From Gordonia hydrophobica NBRC 16057 (lineage in GTDB: Bacteria; Actinomycetota; Actinomycetes; Mycobacteriales; Mycobacteriaceae): a stretch of DNA of 64,000 nt. Position 1 is the stretch's first letter. Each line of letters opens with the position of its first letter. Below are positions 39,709 to 50,066 of the stretch, one piece after another. The notes under the pieces are model-generated. The model did no database searches and was not told where the DNA came from. It saw nothing but the letters and a program-made list of their open reading frames with translations. A program made the position numbers and the translations under genes. The stretch is from positions 1 through 64,000 of the forward strand of contig NZ_BCWU01000004.1 in NCBI RefSeq assembly GCF_001592365.1, given 5' to 3'.

Positions 39709-42303
39709 TCACACCGCGATCAGCTTCGCACCCGCAACCTCGTTGTATCGGTCCGGAGTGCAGGTCAGGACGATGATCTGCGCGTCGCCGCCCGCGGACC
39801 CGAGGACCTGCGCCATCGACGCCAGTCGGCCTGGATCGGTGTAACCGAGAGCATCGTCGAGGATCAACGGCACGCCGTCGGCACTGTCGACGAGCGTGGC
39901 GCACGCCAGCCGCGCCAGCAGCCCCAATTGCTCCTTGGCGCCCGCCGACAGCGCGTCGACGTCGACGGTGACGCCGTCGAGGGTGCGGGTGGCGATGACG
40001 AAGTCGTCGGTCACGTGGAAGCTGACGTCGTCGCCGAAGACGGGCGCGGCCAGCGTTTCGAGTCTGCGGGTGAAGGGGTCGACGTAGCGGGCACGACTCT
40101 CGTTCCGCTTGCGCTGCAATGTTTCGTGCAGGGCGCGAGCGCCTGCGGCGCGCGCCGACACCCGGGTCAGCCGCGCCTGTGCGGCGTCGTTGGTCGCCAT
40201 CGCGTCCGAGAGTTCGTCGAGGCGACCGTCGTTGCGACAGACCTCGAGTCGCGTCAGGAACTCCGTGCGCAGACGCTTCTGCTCCGACAGCTGCTTACGA
40301 GTCCGCTCCAGAACCGACTCCGCATGCGCGAGCCTCGCCTGCAACCCGCCGATGTCGAGTTGCTCCAGACGCAGTGACCGCGCCGCGAGCACGGAGTTCG
40401 CCTTCTCGAGCGCTGCAGCGGCGTCGGCGACCCGCACTGCCAGGGCGTCGTCGTCGACCCGCTCCGCGGCGTCGGTCAACTCTGCGTCCAGGGCGGCGAT
40501 CTCGGCCGCGATCCGAGTACCGGACTCCTCCAGCGCATCGGCGCGGCCGATGTGCTCGCGCGCCGTCGACAGTCGCGCGTCCCGTGTCCGCTCGGCGCGC
40601 GCAACGAGATCGGCTTGTTCCCGTTCGGCGGACCGCAGCACGGCAGGGTCCTCGACGACCGTGACGGGTCCATCCGTGATCCGGTCGACGAGGTGGTGCC
40701 GCTGACGTTCGAGGTCTTCTCGACTCGATCCGCCGAGTTCGCGCTGCAGGTCACGGTCGATCTCGGTGACGCGGCGCACTGCCTCGGTTCGACGGTTCGC
40801 CGCCGGAGCGACGTCGGCGAGGCTCGGCACTTCGCATCGGTCGAGCAGTTCGGTCTCGCGACGACGCAGCTCGGCCAGTTCCCTGGCGACGACGGCGGTG
40901 TCGGCACCGGGACGGACCTCGATCCGGGCGACGCCGGGGATCTCGACGACGGTCTCATCGGCGGCACCGACCGTGACGTCGCCGTCGATCGCGGCGCCGT
41001 CGACGTGCACCTCGGCAGACCCGAGTCGGGTGACGGCGACCGCGGCCGCTGCGGCGTCGAGTCGCGCGGTCAGCGCCGTGAGCTCGCGGTCGATCGACGT
41101 GGCCGCACGGACGTCCGCGGCGGTCACGCTGATCTGATCGGCCGCCACGCGCGCCCTCGCGAGTTCGCTCTGCAGCCGCACGACCTCGGCGAGCGCCGCC
41201 TCCACCCGCGTCAGCCGAGCGCGATCCGCGGCGACGAGTGCGGCCGCTTCTGCCGCCGCCAGGCGGGTTCGGAGACGCTCGAGCTCGGCCGTCGCGGCCG
41301 TATTCTCGACCGTCAGGGCTGCGGACTCTTCGGTCGCGGCCGCAGCCAACCCGCGGAACTCAGCGATCCGCGCGGAGTTCTGTTCCTTCGCGTCGACGAG
41401 CTCGGCGCGCCGCGCGCGGCGTCGGTCGCGCTGGTGGACCGCGTCGACCGCGACGCGATGCGCCAACTGCTCGGCCTGGACCACCGCCTCGGCGGCACGG
41501 ACCTGCTCTCGGGCGCCCTCCGCCTCGGCGACGGCGGCCGTCATCGTCGCAACCTCGACGTTCTCGTCCTGTTCCGCGGCGAGCAGTTGCTTGATCGCGT
41601 CGGCGACGTGAGGCAGCCTGTTGGTCGCGTCCTGGACGCGGGCCAGGATGGCTTCACGCTCGGCGACGTCCGCTTCCGCCGAGCGTGCCGCCTCGCGGGC
41701 ATCGGCCAACTCGCCGGTCGGTCGGCCTTGCGCCACCGTGAAGTACTTCGCGTACTCGGCGGTCACCGCAGCCACGAGGTCCTGGGTCGCAGCCGACTCG
41801 CCACCGTCCGACTCCGCCTCGCCCGCGGCGCGGTCGAGCGCCTGCGACAGTGCGGCACTGTTCGCGAGATCGCCGAGCGCCGGATCAGTGGACTGCAGCA
41901 GGCGGAGTGCGCTGAACAGCGTTCGGTCGAGCGACTCCGACAGCATCTTCTCGACGCGTTCGTGCGCCTCACGCCCGGCTAACTGCTCACGAATCGGTTC
42001 GACGATCGTCAGTGTGGTCTCCGGCTGGCGATTGAAGCGCTTCGCGTACTCGAACCGCCACGGCCCGCACGAGATGTCTGCCCACACCTCGGTCCCGACG
42101 TCGCGTCCGGCCGGTTGGATCGCACGGACCTGCTTGGCTTTGCTGCTGGCCTGTGCGGCGAGCAGGAGGTCGAAAGCCTCCATCATCGACGACTTGCCCG
42201 CCTCGTTGTCGCCCTCGATGACGGTGACGCCGGTGTCGGCGAACTCGATCTCCCGCGACTGCACGCCGCGGAAGTGCTCGACCCGGAGGCGGTGCAGCCT
42301 CAT
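39709..42303 (-). CDS. SbcC/Rad50-like SMC ATPase without zinc hook
   Basis: Protein of 864 residues. The N-terminal ATPase lobe has Walker A EGDNEAGKSS (about 30-39). Two long coiled-coil stretches follow, then a C-terminal lobe with the signature LSAGAKEQLGLLARLA and Walker B VPLILDDALGY. The middle lacks the C-x2-C zinc hook of Rad50; instead a beta-rich stretch (VHVDGAAIDGDVTVGAADETVVE) separates the coils, as in the YhaN-like group. Counterpart of Rv1278. Coupled by ATGA to the nuclease gene; probably a DNA end-processing complex. Confidence 0.82.
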   Translation of the reverse strand: MRLHRLRVEHFRGVQSREIEFADTGVTVIEGDNEAGKSSMMEAFDLLLAAQASSKAKQVRAIQPAGRDVGTEVWADISCGPWRFEYAKRFNRQPETTLTIVEPIREQLAGREAHERVEKMLSESLDRTLFSALRLLQSTDPALGDLANSAALSQALDRAAGEAESDGGESAATQDLVAAVTAEYAKYFTVAQGRPTGELADAREAARSAEADVAEREAILARVQDATNRLPHVADAIKQLLAAEQDENVEVATMTAAVAEAEGAREQVRAAEAVVQAEQLAHRVAVDAVHQRDRRRARRAELVDAKEQNSARIAEFRGLAAAATEESAALTVENTAATAELERLRTRLAAAEAAALVAADRARLTRVEAALAEVVRLQSELARARVAADQISVTAADVRAATSIDRELTALTARLDAAAAAVAVTRLGSAEVHVDGAAIDGDVTVGAADETVVEIPGVARIEVRPGADTAVVARELAELRRRETELLDRCEVPSLADVAPAANRRTEAVRRVTEIDRDLQRELGGSSREDLERQRHHLVDRITDGPVTVVEDPAVLRSAEREQADLVARAERTRDARLSTAREHIGRADALEESGTRIAAEIAALDAELTDAAERVDDDALAVRVADAAAALEKANSVLAARSLRLEQLDIGGLQARLAHAESVLERTRKQLSEQKRLRTEFLTRLEVCRNDGRLDELSDAMATNDAAQARLTRVSARAAGARALHETLQRKRNESRARYVDPFTRRLETLAAPVFGDDVSFHVTDDFVIATRTLDGVTVDVDALSAGAKEQLGLLARLACATLVDSADGVPLILDDALGYTDPGRLASMAQVLGSAGGDAQIIVLTCTPDRYNEVAGAKLIAV

Positions 42304-43595
42304 CGCCCGACTCCTGAGAGCCGGTACAGCAGTCCCAGGGCGGTCCGCGCAGCATCGGCATCGGCGACGTCGACGGTCGCGGCTGCACGATCGGCGAGTT
42401 CGACCGCCGCAGCCGCCGCATACCCCTGCAGTTCGAGTGCGTCGACGTCCGACGGATCCGACACGACGGTCAGATCGTGGTGTCGTTCCCAGACGGTGAG
42501 GGCCGCGAATCGATCTCCGAACTCCTCGAGCAGCTCGTCCAACACCACCTCGTCCGCGACGCTGATGGTCCCAGTCAAGGCCAGCTGGACCACGGTCCGC
42601 GGCTTGTCGGACATCGCGGCCAGGGCGGCCCGGAGCCGATCGATGTCGGCGACGCTGTTCACGTCCTCGCGAAGCGTGTGGAACGCCCACTGCCCCACCC
42701 GATGCGGCGTCACATCGGCGGACGACTGCGCCCCGCGCGTCAGGGTGACCTCCAGAACGTGACCGGGTGCGGTCTCGACATGGTCGAAGGCGGTGACTTC
42801 GGGTGCGCCCGAGTACCAGATGCGGCCGGAGTCGCCGACCGAGGTGACCGAGTGCCGATCGCCGAGGGCCACATAATCGACAAGCCGATCGGCGACCGCG
42901 ACATCGAGCGTCGCCGCGCCGACGATCGACGGATCGGTGTTGGGGCTGAGGGTGTCGACTCCGCCGTGACCGACGACGATCCGGATGTCATCGGACGGCG
43001 CCAGTGTCACCAGTTGGTCATTCACGAGATCGGTCAACGGGCGCTTGGTGGTCCACGGCGCGGCGACGATGCTGACGCCGTCACGAACCCGAACCACGCC
43101 CGCGGTATCGAGGACGACGACGTTCGCCGGGCACGCCTGCGTGAACTCGCGCGAGCGATACACGCTGGTCGCGTCGAGCGGGTCGTGATTGCCGGGCAGC
43201 AGGTACACCGGCACCGGATAGTCGCCCAAGGCGTCGAGCGTGCGCCGGATGATCCGGGTGGAGACACGCGGGTCGTCGAAGACATCGCCGCAGACGACGA
43301 CGAACTCGGCGCCGGTCTCAGCCGCGAGCGCCCCGATCCGAACCACGGCGTCCTCGCGAGCGGCGTTATAGGTGTGCTGCGCCTCGCCCGCGAGGAAATG
43401 GCGCGTCATCCCCAGTTGCCAGTCTGCAGTGTGCAGGAAGGTGACCGTCGGGGCGGTATCGGTGTCGGTGGGCGGCTCCGGATCCGACATCGGCGTCGGC
43501 ACCGCGAACAACGCCAACGGTTCAAGGTCGAACAGCGGCTCCGTGACGCACGTGTTGGCGTCGAGCGCAGAGTCGTCGTATACCGGCCGAGACAT
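42300..43595 (-). CDS. SbcD/Mre11-like metallophosphoesterase
   Basis: Calcineurin-like nuclease of 431 residues with all five metal motifs: FLHTADWQLG (D-x-H type), CGDVFDD, LLPGNHDP, VVGHGG and ALGDRHS. A 50-residue Pro/Asp-rich N-terminal extension precedes the domain; an internal ATG at residue 36 is an alternative start, but the first ATG has GAAAGGAG upstream. Partner of the downstream ATPase. Counterpart of Rv1277. Confidence 0.87.
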   Translation of the reverse strand: MSRPVYDDSALDANTCVTEPLFDLEPLALFAVPTPMSDPEPPTDTDTAPTVTFLHTADWQLGMTRHFLAGEAQHTYNAAREDAVVRIGALAAETGAEFVVVCGDVFDDPRVSTRIIRRTLDALGDYPVPVYLLPGNHDPLDATSVYRSREFTQACPANVVVLDTAGVVRVRDGVSIVAAPWTTKRPLTDLVNDQLVTLAPSDDIRIVVGHGGVDTLSPNTDPSIVGAATLDVAVADRLVDYVALGDRHSVTSVGDSGRIWYSGAPEVTAFDHVETAPGHVLEVTLTRGAQSSADVTPHRVGQWAFHTLREDVNSVADIDRLRAALAAMSDKPRTVVQLALTGTISVADEVVLDELLEEFGDRFAALTVWERHHDLTVVSDPSDVDALELQGYAAAAAVELADRAAATVDVADADAARTALGLLYRLSGVGR

Positions 43596-43662
43596 GCCCG
43601 CTCCTTTCACCGTGAGGCTGACCCGTCGAGACGATGGTACGAGCAGCCTCCGACAAAATCGG

Positions 43663-45174
43663 TCAGACGTCGCTGCGGAGTGTCTCGGGAACCGTGTCCG
43701 ACCCGGCGCCGCCGCCACCGGTCGAACCGGTGCGGACCAGGAACAACGTCGTCGCAGCGCCGATCAGCAGGACGCCGCCGCCGAGATAGATCGATTGGCC
43801 CATCGCTCGCGCGAAGCCCTCACGCAGCACTTCTGGCAGCTGCTGCACGGCTCCGGTGTGATTCGTGGCGTCGACCCCCGGCAGGTTGGCCGCGAGCCGC
43901 GACATCATCAGTGCGCCGATGCCCGCGGACCCGATCACCGACCCGATGACGCGGGTGGTGTTGTAGACCCCGGCGCCCGCGCCGGCCTGGTGCCACGGAA
44001 GGTTGCGAGTCGCGGTCGCGGCCAACGGCGCCCACACCGCAGCACTGGCCAGACCCATCAGCAGCGTCGGCGACACCAACAGCCAGACCGGGGTCTCCGG
44101 ACGGAAGACCCAGCCCGCCCAGAACGAGGCGACGGCATACCCGAGCAGACCGAGCGCGATCACGTTGCGCGGATGCACGCGGTCGAGCACTCGGCCGACG
44201 ATCGGCGCGAACACACCGGTCAACACCGCCATCGGCACCATGACCAGTGCGGACCGCAGCGGCGACATCCCGCCAACCAGCTGCAGGAAGAACATGATCG
44301 GGATCATCGAGCCGGACACGGCGAAGCCCATGGTGGCGATCCCGACGTTCGAGACGCTGAAATTGCGGTCGCGGAACAGCGCCAGCGGCACCAGCGGCTC
44401 GCCCCGCATGCGGTGCTCCCACACGACGAACACGACCATCACGACGACGCCGAAGCCCACCAACGCCCAGATCCAGCCCGCCCAGGAGTACGACTCTCCC
44501 TCCTGAATGCCGAACACGAGCGCCGACAGCCCGACGGCCGACAACCCGACCCCCACCCAGTCGAATCGGTGATCGTGCGTCGGGACCGCGGGCACCAGCG
44601 CTTGCGCCAAGACCAGGCCGACCAGTCCGACCGGCAGATTGACGAAGAAGATCCACTCCCACCCGAACGAGTCGGTCAAGAGCCCGCCGAGCAGCGGGCC
44701 GACGAGCGTCGCGACCCCGGCAACAGTCCCCCACACGCCCATGGCGGCGCCGCGCCGCTCAGGCGGGAAGATTCGCGTGATCAGGGCCATCGTCTGCGGG
44801 GTGATCAAGGCGGCGCCGAGTCCCTGGACCGCGCGCGCCGCGATCAGCTCGCCGATGTCGGTCGAGAATCCGCACCACACACTCGCGGCGGTGAAGAGCA
44901 GCAGACCCGCTTGATAGACCCGCTTGGGGCCGACCTTGTCTCCGAGTCGGCCCGCGATCAGCAGCGGCACGGCGTACGTCAGCAGGTAGGCACTGGTGAC
45001 CCAGACGATGCCGTTGACGTCGGCATCGAGGGCCTGCATGATCTGGGGTTGCGCCACCGCGACGATCGTCATGTCGACGAGGATCATGAAGAATCCGACA
45101 CAGAGCGCCATCAACGCGGCCCAAGGCCGATCAGTGACGGACTGGAATGTCGACGCCTGCGGAGTCGAGGTCAC
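43663..45174 (-). CDS. DHA2-family MFS drug efflux transporter
   Basis: Protein of 503 residues with about 14 membrane helices. Motif A is GRLGDKVGPKRVYQ, motif C is VGPLLGGLLTDSFGWEWIFFVN, and motif D1 is near the first helix (LVDMTIVAVAQP). It resembles the EmrB/QacA and mycobacterial Rv1250 multidrug exporters. GTG start. Substrate not predictable; no adjacent regulator gene. Confidence 0.88.
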   Translation of the reverse strand: MTSTPQASTFQSVTDRPWAALMALCVGFFMILVDMTIVAVAQPQIMQALDADVNGIVWVTSAYLLTYAVPLLIAGRLGDKVGPKRVYQAGLLLFTAASVWCGFSTDIGELIAARAVQGLGAALITPQTMALITRIFPPERRGAAMGVWGTVAGVATLVGPLLGGLLTDSFGWEWIFFVNLPVGLVGLVLAQALVPAVPTHDHRFDWVGVGLSAVGLSALVFGIQEGESYSWAGWIWALVGFGVVVMVVFVVWEHRMRGEPLVPLALFRDRNFSVSNVGIATMGFAVSGSMIPIMFFLQLVGGMSPLRSALVMVPMAVLTGVFAPIVGRVLDRVHPRNVIALGLLGYAVASFWAGWVFRPETPVWLLVSPTLLMGLASAAVWAPLAATATRNLPWHQAGAGAGVYNTTRVIGSVIGSAGIGALMMSRLAANLPGVDATNHTGAVQQLPEVLREGFARAMGQSIYLGGGVLLIGAATTLFLVRTGSTGGGGAGSDTVPETLRSDV

Positions 45175-45474
45175 CGGCGTCCCCTTTCGAAGTGAATGCG
45201 GGAAAGGTTAACACCGCCCTCCGACGTCGGCCGACATCCGTTCGGCGGACCTGGAGCAGCAAAACCCGATGTGACGCGCGCGACGTCCAGACGGGAACAT
45301 ACCGGCGCCGCGCACGGTTGCAGAAAGGTGGTTCACCGCGTCCGCGCGGGGCTCGAGCCACCGACGTCACCGCGTTCGCCGCCACCTGCCGTCAGGGGTC
45401 GCGCCTATCCTGGTGACATCGCTTGACGACTGCGCCTCGCACCCGCGAGTCGGAGCGAACGAGGGAGGACCGAG
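45175..45474. other. divergent intergenic region
   Basis: Three hundred bases between the MFS gene and the next plus-strand gene. It contains a TATCCT box about 65 bases before the downstream start, a TTAACCT box close to the MFS start on the minus strand, and a small palindrome GTCGGCCGAC near 45226. No reading frame here looks like a gene. Confidence 0.35.
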
Positions 45475-46275
45475 ATGCGTAAATCGAAGCGCACTGCTGT
45501 GCAGACCACCGACGCCGCAAGCGCACTGCCCGCCGCAGCGCACCACGACGCGCCTGCGCAGAACCCGCAGAAGGCAGGCAAGTCCACACTCGCCGTGGTC
45601 GGCGCCCTGGTCGACAAGGCACAGCGCCTGCAGCAGCCCGCCGTCGCCAAGTACGTCGCACGAGTGCGGGCGAATCACCCCGATGAGGGGCCCGAACAGG
45701 TGATCCGCCGACTGGAGAAGAACTACCTCCGCACCGTCACCGCATCGGGCGGAGCCGTCGGCGCCGCGGCAGCCGTGCCCGGAGTCGGCACAGTCACCGC
45801 ACTCAGCGCCATCACTGCCGAGAGCGTCCTCTTCATCGAGGCGTCCGCATTGTTGGCCCTCGCGATCGCGGAGGTGCACGGCATCTCCCCCGCCGACACC
45901 GAACGACGCAAGACGCTGGTGCTGGCGGTGGCCCTGGGCGACGAAGGCACCACAGTGGTGGGCAAGGCGGTGGGCGCGAAGGGGCGCGACGCCATGGCCA
46001 AGCTCGACGTCCCCGGGCTGCCCGCCGTGAACTTGAAGGCCATCAACCGGACGCTCGGCAATCGATTCGTCCGGAAGTTCACGCTGGGCAAGGCGCCGGT
46101 CGTGATGGGCAAGCTCATTCCCGGAGGGATCGGCGCCGTGATCGGCGGCGTCGGGAACCGAGCCCTCGGGTCAGTGGTGCTGCGGAACGCGCGCGAGGCG
46201 TTCGGCCCGCCGCCGCGGTTCTGGGACGTCGACGGCGAGGTCCTCGCCTTCCGACGCACCATCGAGGCAGGTTGA
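45475..46275 (+). CDS. uncharacterised glycine-rich membrane-associated protein, EcsC-like
   Basis: Protein of 266 residues that I do not firmly recognise. A Lys/Ala-rich N-terminus precedes a helical region; SGGAVGAAAAVPGVGTVTALSAITAE and KLIPGGIGAVIGGVGNRALG are two glycine-zipper segments that could insert in or lie on the membrane. This pattern recalls EcsC-family proteins, a weak call. GGAGG lies six bases before the ATG. Its stop overlaps the TTG start of the ABC exporter (TTGA), so the two are probably coupled. Confidence 0.65.
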   Translation: MRKSKRTAVQTTDAASALPAAAHHDAPAQNPQKAGKSTLAVVGALVDKAQRLQQPAVAKYVARVRANHPDEGPEQVIRRLEKNYLRTVTASGGAVGAAAAVPGVGTVTALSAITAESVLFIEASALLALAIAEVHGISPADTERRKTLVLAVALGDEGTTVVGKAVGAKGRDAMAKLDVPGLPAVNLKAINRTLGNRFVRKFTLGKAPVVMGKLIPGGIGAVIGGVGNRALGSVVLRNAREAFGPPPRFWDVDGEVLAFRRTIEAG

Positions 46276-49200
46276 CCGACCACTCCCCGATCCCTGCGAC
46301 TGACGGCTGGATCCGCAGACTCGTAGCCGAATGCTGGCGGCACCGTCGCCTGGCGATCGTGCTGATCATCGCGACGCTGGGTGCGGTGGCCGTCGACATC
46401 GTCGCGCCGTTGATCACCAAGGCGGCGATCGACTCGGCGACCGGTCACCAGACGACGCGCTACTCGCTGTCGGTGTTGATCGGCGCCCTGCTGGTCGGAG
46501 CGGTGATCCGATACGCGGGACAGTTCGGTCGGCGAATGACGGCCGGCCGCATGGCCATCACCGTGCAGGACACCCTTCGGCGGCGACTGCTCGACACTCT
46601 CCACCACGTCGACGGCCCTTCCCGTGACACCATCCGGACCGGTCAGGTGGTCTCCCGCTCGATCTCCGATCTGCAGGTGGTGCAATCACTGCTCGCCATG
46701 GCTCCGCTCTCGCTCGGCGGCAGCGTGCAGGTGGTGCTCTCGCTGGTCGTGATGGCGTGGCTGTCGCCGCTGCTGACCCTCGTCGCGATCGCGGTGGTCC
46801 CGTTGATCGCCGTCATCGTCTACCGCAGTCGCCGTCGGCTCTTCGCGGCGACCTGGGCTGCTCAGCAGTCCGCCGCCGAGGTCGCGGGCCACGTCGAAGA
46901 GACCGTCACCGGGGTGCGCGTGGTGAAGGGCTTCGGTCAGGAGCGACGTGCCACCGACGAGCTCGCCGACCTCGGCGACACCCTGTACCGGTTCAAGCTG
47001 CGGGCCGCGAAGATCAGCTCGCGGTTCCTGCCGACGATGGGTGCGGTCCCCCAACTCGGCATGGTCGCGGTGATCGGCCTCGGCGGCTATCTGGTGTATC
47101 TGGGCGACATCACGCCCGGCACCTTCCTCGCCTTCTCCACCTATCTCGCGACGATGTCGGGTCTGGCTCGCATCCTCACCAATCTGGTGGTCAACGCCCA
47201 ACTGGCCGCGTCAGCGGTCACCCGCGTCTACGAGGTGGTCGACCACCCGCGCGACGATGCCTTCACGAACACCGGAACCGCGCCGTCGGGCCCGCTCGGT
47301 CTGTCCTTCGACGACGTCCGGGTCCAGTACGGCGACCGCGAGGTGCTGTCGGGGCTCGACCTGAGCATTCGTCCGGGTGAGTGCATCGCCGTCGTCGGCG
47401 GGCCGGGCTCGGGCAAGTCGACACTCGCCGAGCTGGTTACCGGCGCCTACCGACCGGATGCCGGCAGCGTCGCCCTCATCGGCGCCGACGGGACGCGCGC
47501 CGACGTCGACGCCCTCTCGACCGACAGCCTGTACGACGCCGTCGCATTCGTCTTCGATGAGTCGTTCCTCTATTCGACCAGCATCGCGGCGAACATCGCG
47601 CTCGGCGACGACGAAACGCCCGCGCACGTCGACGATGCGGTGATCGCGGCGGCGCGGGCGGCGGCCGCCGACTTCGCCACCGATCTGCCGGACGGCTATC
47701 TCTCCCAGGTGGGCGAACGCGGCCTCACCCTGTCCGGCGGTCAGCGTCAGCGCGTGGCACTCGCCCGCGCCCTCCATCGGGGCAGCCGTGTCCTGGTCCT
47801 CGACGACGCCACCTCCGCCGTCGACGCCGCGACCGAGGCCCGAATCTTCGCGCACTTCCGGTCGCTGGGCACCACAATGCTCGTGCTGGCCCACCGCGAC
47901 TCCACGCTGACGATCGCCGACCGCGTCGCGGTCCTCGACGACGGCGTCGTCGTCGACATCGGGACGGTCGCCGAGCTCACCGCGCGCAGTCCCCGCTTCC
48001 GCCAGTTGATGTCCGCCACCGACACCGCCGAGCAACGCACCGCTGCGACGGCGAGCGTCGAGACGCAGCGGTCGATCACCGTCGACGACCTGTGGCCGGG
48101 CAACCGGGAGGCCGCGCCGCCGAAGGCCCGCGTCCAGGCCGCTCCCACCGTCCCCATGCACGGCGGCCGTTCGGGTGTGCTGGGCTCCATGCCCGCGACG
48201 GACGAGATCCGCGCCGCCGTCGACGCGTTGCCGCCCGCCGACGAACCTCCGCGCGTCGACGTCGCCGCGGCCCGCCGGGAACGATCGTCGTTCAGCCTGG
48301 CGCAGATCCTCCGCCCGGTCCGCGGGTTGCTCGCGCTGGTGGTGCTGACGATCGCGGTCGACACGGTGATCGGCCTCGTTTTTCCGACGCTGGCCCGCAC
48401 CGTGCTCGACGCCGCCGCGAGCGGCGACGCCACCGTGATCGGCCTGGCGACCGTGGTGGGCGCGGTCCTGGTCGCCGTGACCTGGCTGGCCGGGGCCATG
48501 AACGTCGTCGCCGCGGCACGGGCCGGAGAACGCGTGCTGTATGCGCTCCGCATCCGCAGTTACGCCCACCTACAGCGACTCGGTCTCGACTACTACGAGC
48601 GCGAGCTGTCGGGCCGGATCATGACGCGGATGACCACCGACGTCGATGCGCTGTCCGGTTTCGTCCAGAACGGCCTGTCGACGGCCATCATCGCCGTCCT
48701 CACCATGGTCGGGGTCTCGGGCGCATTGCTCGCCACCGACTGGGAGCTCGGGCTGGTGATCGCGCCGGTGATACCGATCCTGCTGATCACCACGGTCGTC
48801 TTCCGCCGCTACTCCTCGCGCGCCTACACCCGCACCCGCGAGCTGGTGTCCGCGGTGAACGCCGACTTCCAGGAGAACATCGCAGGCCTGGCGACCACCC
48901 GCGTGTACGACAACATCGCGGCGGCACAGGCTGCGTTCGGCCGACGCAGCGATGCCTGGGTGGACGCACGGATGGACTCCCAGCGCGCCGTGTCGCTGTA
49001 CTTCCCGTTCATCACCTTCTGTTCGGAGTCCGCGACCGCCGTCGTCCTCGGGGTCGGCGCGCACCAGGTCACGTCGGGCTCACTGTCCTCGGGCACGCTG
49101 ATCGCCTTCGTGCTGTACCTCGCGATGCTGTTCGGGCCCGTGCAGCAGCTCACCACCGTGTTCGACGCCTATCAGCAGGCGGCGGTGGGCCTGCGCCGCA

Positions 49201-50066
49201 TCCGCGACCTCCTGTTGACGCCCAGTTCGCTGGTCGACGCACCGCACGTCGACTCCGCACCGTCGGCGCAGGCACTCGCTGCGCCCGCCTTCCGCGGCGA
49301 CGTCCGGCTCGACGAGGTCGGCTTCCGGTACGCGGGCGCCGAGCGCTCGGCGCTCTCCGACGTGAACCTGACGGTCCCCACGGGCACCTCGATCGCCCTG
49401 GTCGGCACGACCGGCGCGGGGAAGTCGACGATCGTGAAGCTGCTGGCGCGGTTCTACGACCCCACGGCGGGTTCGGTGCGCATGGACGGCGCCGACCTGC
49501 GCGATCTGGACCTCCAGCGCTATCGCAGTCGTCTGGGCGTGGTGCCGCAGGAACCGCATCTGTTCGCCGGGACGGTGGCCGGGAACATCGCGTACGGACG
49601 TCCGGACGCGTCGCGCGACCTCATCGCCGACGCCGCACGCCGGGTCGGCGCCGCGAGCATGATCGCGGCGTTGCCGGGCGGCATGGAGTTCGGCATCGCC
49701 GAACGCGGCCGGGGGCTCTCGTCCGGTCAACGACAGCTCATCGCACTCGCGCGCGCCGAACTCGTCGAGCCCGATCTGATCCTGCTCGACGAGGCCACCG
49801 CGACGCTCGACCAAGCGACCGAGGCACGGGTGCTGGCGGCTGGCGAAGCACTGTCGCGTCGTCGAACGAGCGTGATCGTCGCGCACCGACTCGCGACGGC
49901 CGCTCGCGCGGACATGATCGCGGTGGTGGACGACGGCCGGATCGTCGAACAAGGAACGCACGAGGAACTGTTCGCAGCGCACGGACCGTATCGGCGGCTC
50001 TGGGATGCCGGCGTGTCGCCGGACGACTGCGAGCCGCTGGGAGACGCTCGCGCGCTCGCACCGTGA
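46272..50066 (+). CDS. fused ABC exporter (TMD-NBD-TMD-NBD)
   Basis: Protein of 1264 residues joining two type IV half-exporters. First half: helices about 25-310, Walker A GGPGSGKST, signature LSGGQRQR, and Walker B followed by Asp (LVLDDATSAVD), so the catalytic Glu is missing; the Q-loop region reads AFVFDESFLYS. Second half: helices about 680-960, Walker A GTTGAGKST, signature LSSGQRQL, and canonical LILLDEATATLD. This asymmetry is that of heterodimeric exporters; the M. tuberculosis counterparts are probably the separate Rv1273c/Rv1272c. Likely a lipid or drug exporter. TTG start. Confidence 0.9.
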   Translation: MTDHSPIPATDGWIRRLVAECWRHRRLAIVLIIATLGAVAVDIVAPLITKAAIDSATGHQTTRYSLSVLIGALLVGAVIRYAGQFGRRMTAGRMAITVQDTLRRRLLDTLHHVDGPSRDTIRTGQVVSRSISDLQVVQSLLAMAPLSLGGSVQVVLSLVVMAWLSPLLTLVAIAVVPLIAVIVYRSRRRLFAATWAAQQSAAEVAGHVEETVTGVRVVKGFGQERRATDELADLGDTLYRFKLRAAKISSRFLPTMGAVPQLGMVAVIGLGGYLVYLGDITPGTFLAFSTYLATMSGLARILTNLVVNAQLAASAVTRVYEVVDHPRDDAFTNTGTAPSGPLGLSFDDVRVQYGDREVLSGLDLSIRPGECIAVVGGPGSGKSTLAELVTGAYRPDAGSVALIGADGTRADVDALSTDSLYDAVAFVFDESFLYSTSIAANIALGDDETPAHVDDAVIAAARAAAADFATDLPDGYLSQVGERGLTLSGGQRQRVALARALHRGSRVLVLDDATSAVDAATEARIFAHFRSLGTTMLVLAHRDSTLTIADRVAVLDDGVVVDIGTVAELTARSPRFRQLMSATDTAEQRTAATASVETQRSITVDDLWPGNREAAPPKARVQAAPTVPMHGGRSGVLGSMPATDEIRAAVDALPPADEPPRVDVAAARRERSSFSLAQILRPVRGLLALVVLTIAVDTVIGLVFPTLARTVLDAAASGDATVIGLATVVGAVLVAVTWLAGAMNVVAAARAGERVLYALRIRSYAHLQRLGLDYYERELSGRIMTRMTTDVDALSGFVQNGLSTAIIAVLTMVGVSGALLATDWELGLVIAPVIPILLITTVVFRRYSSRAYTRTRELVSAVNADFQENIAGLATTRVYDNIAAAQAAFGRRSDAWVDARMDSQRAVSLYFPFITFCSESATAVVLGVGAHQVTSGSLSSGTLIAFVLYLAMLFGPVQQLTTVFDAYQQAAVGLRRIRDLLLTPSSLVDAPHVDSAPSAQALAAPAFRGDVRLDEVGFRYAGAERSALSDVNLTVPTGTSIALVGTTGAGKSTIVKLLARFYDPTAGSVRMDGADLRDLDLQRYRSRLGVVPQEPHLFAGTVAGNIAYGRPDASRDLIADAARRVGAASMIAALPGGMEFGIAERGRGLSSGQRQLIALARAELVEPDLILLDEATATLDQATEARVLAAGEALSRRRTSVIVAHRLATAARADMIAVVDDGRIVEQGTHEELFAAHGPYRRLWDAGVSPDDCEPLGDARALAP

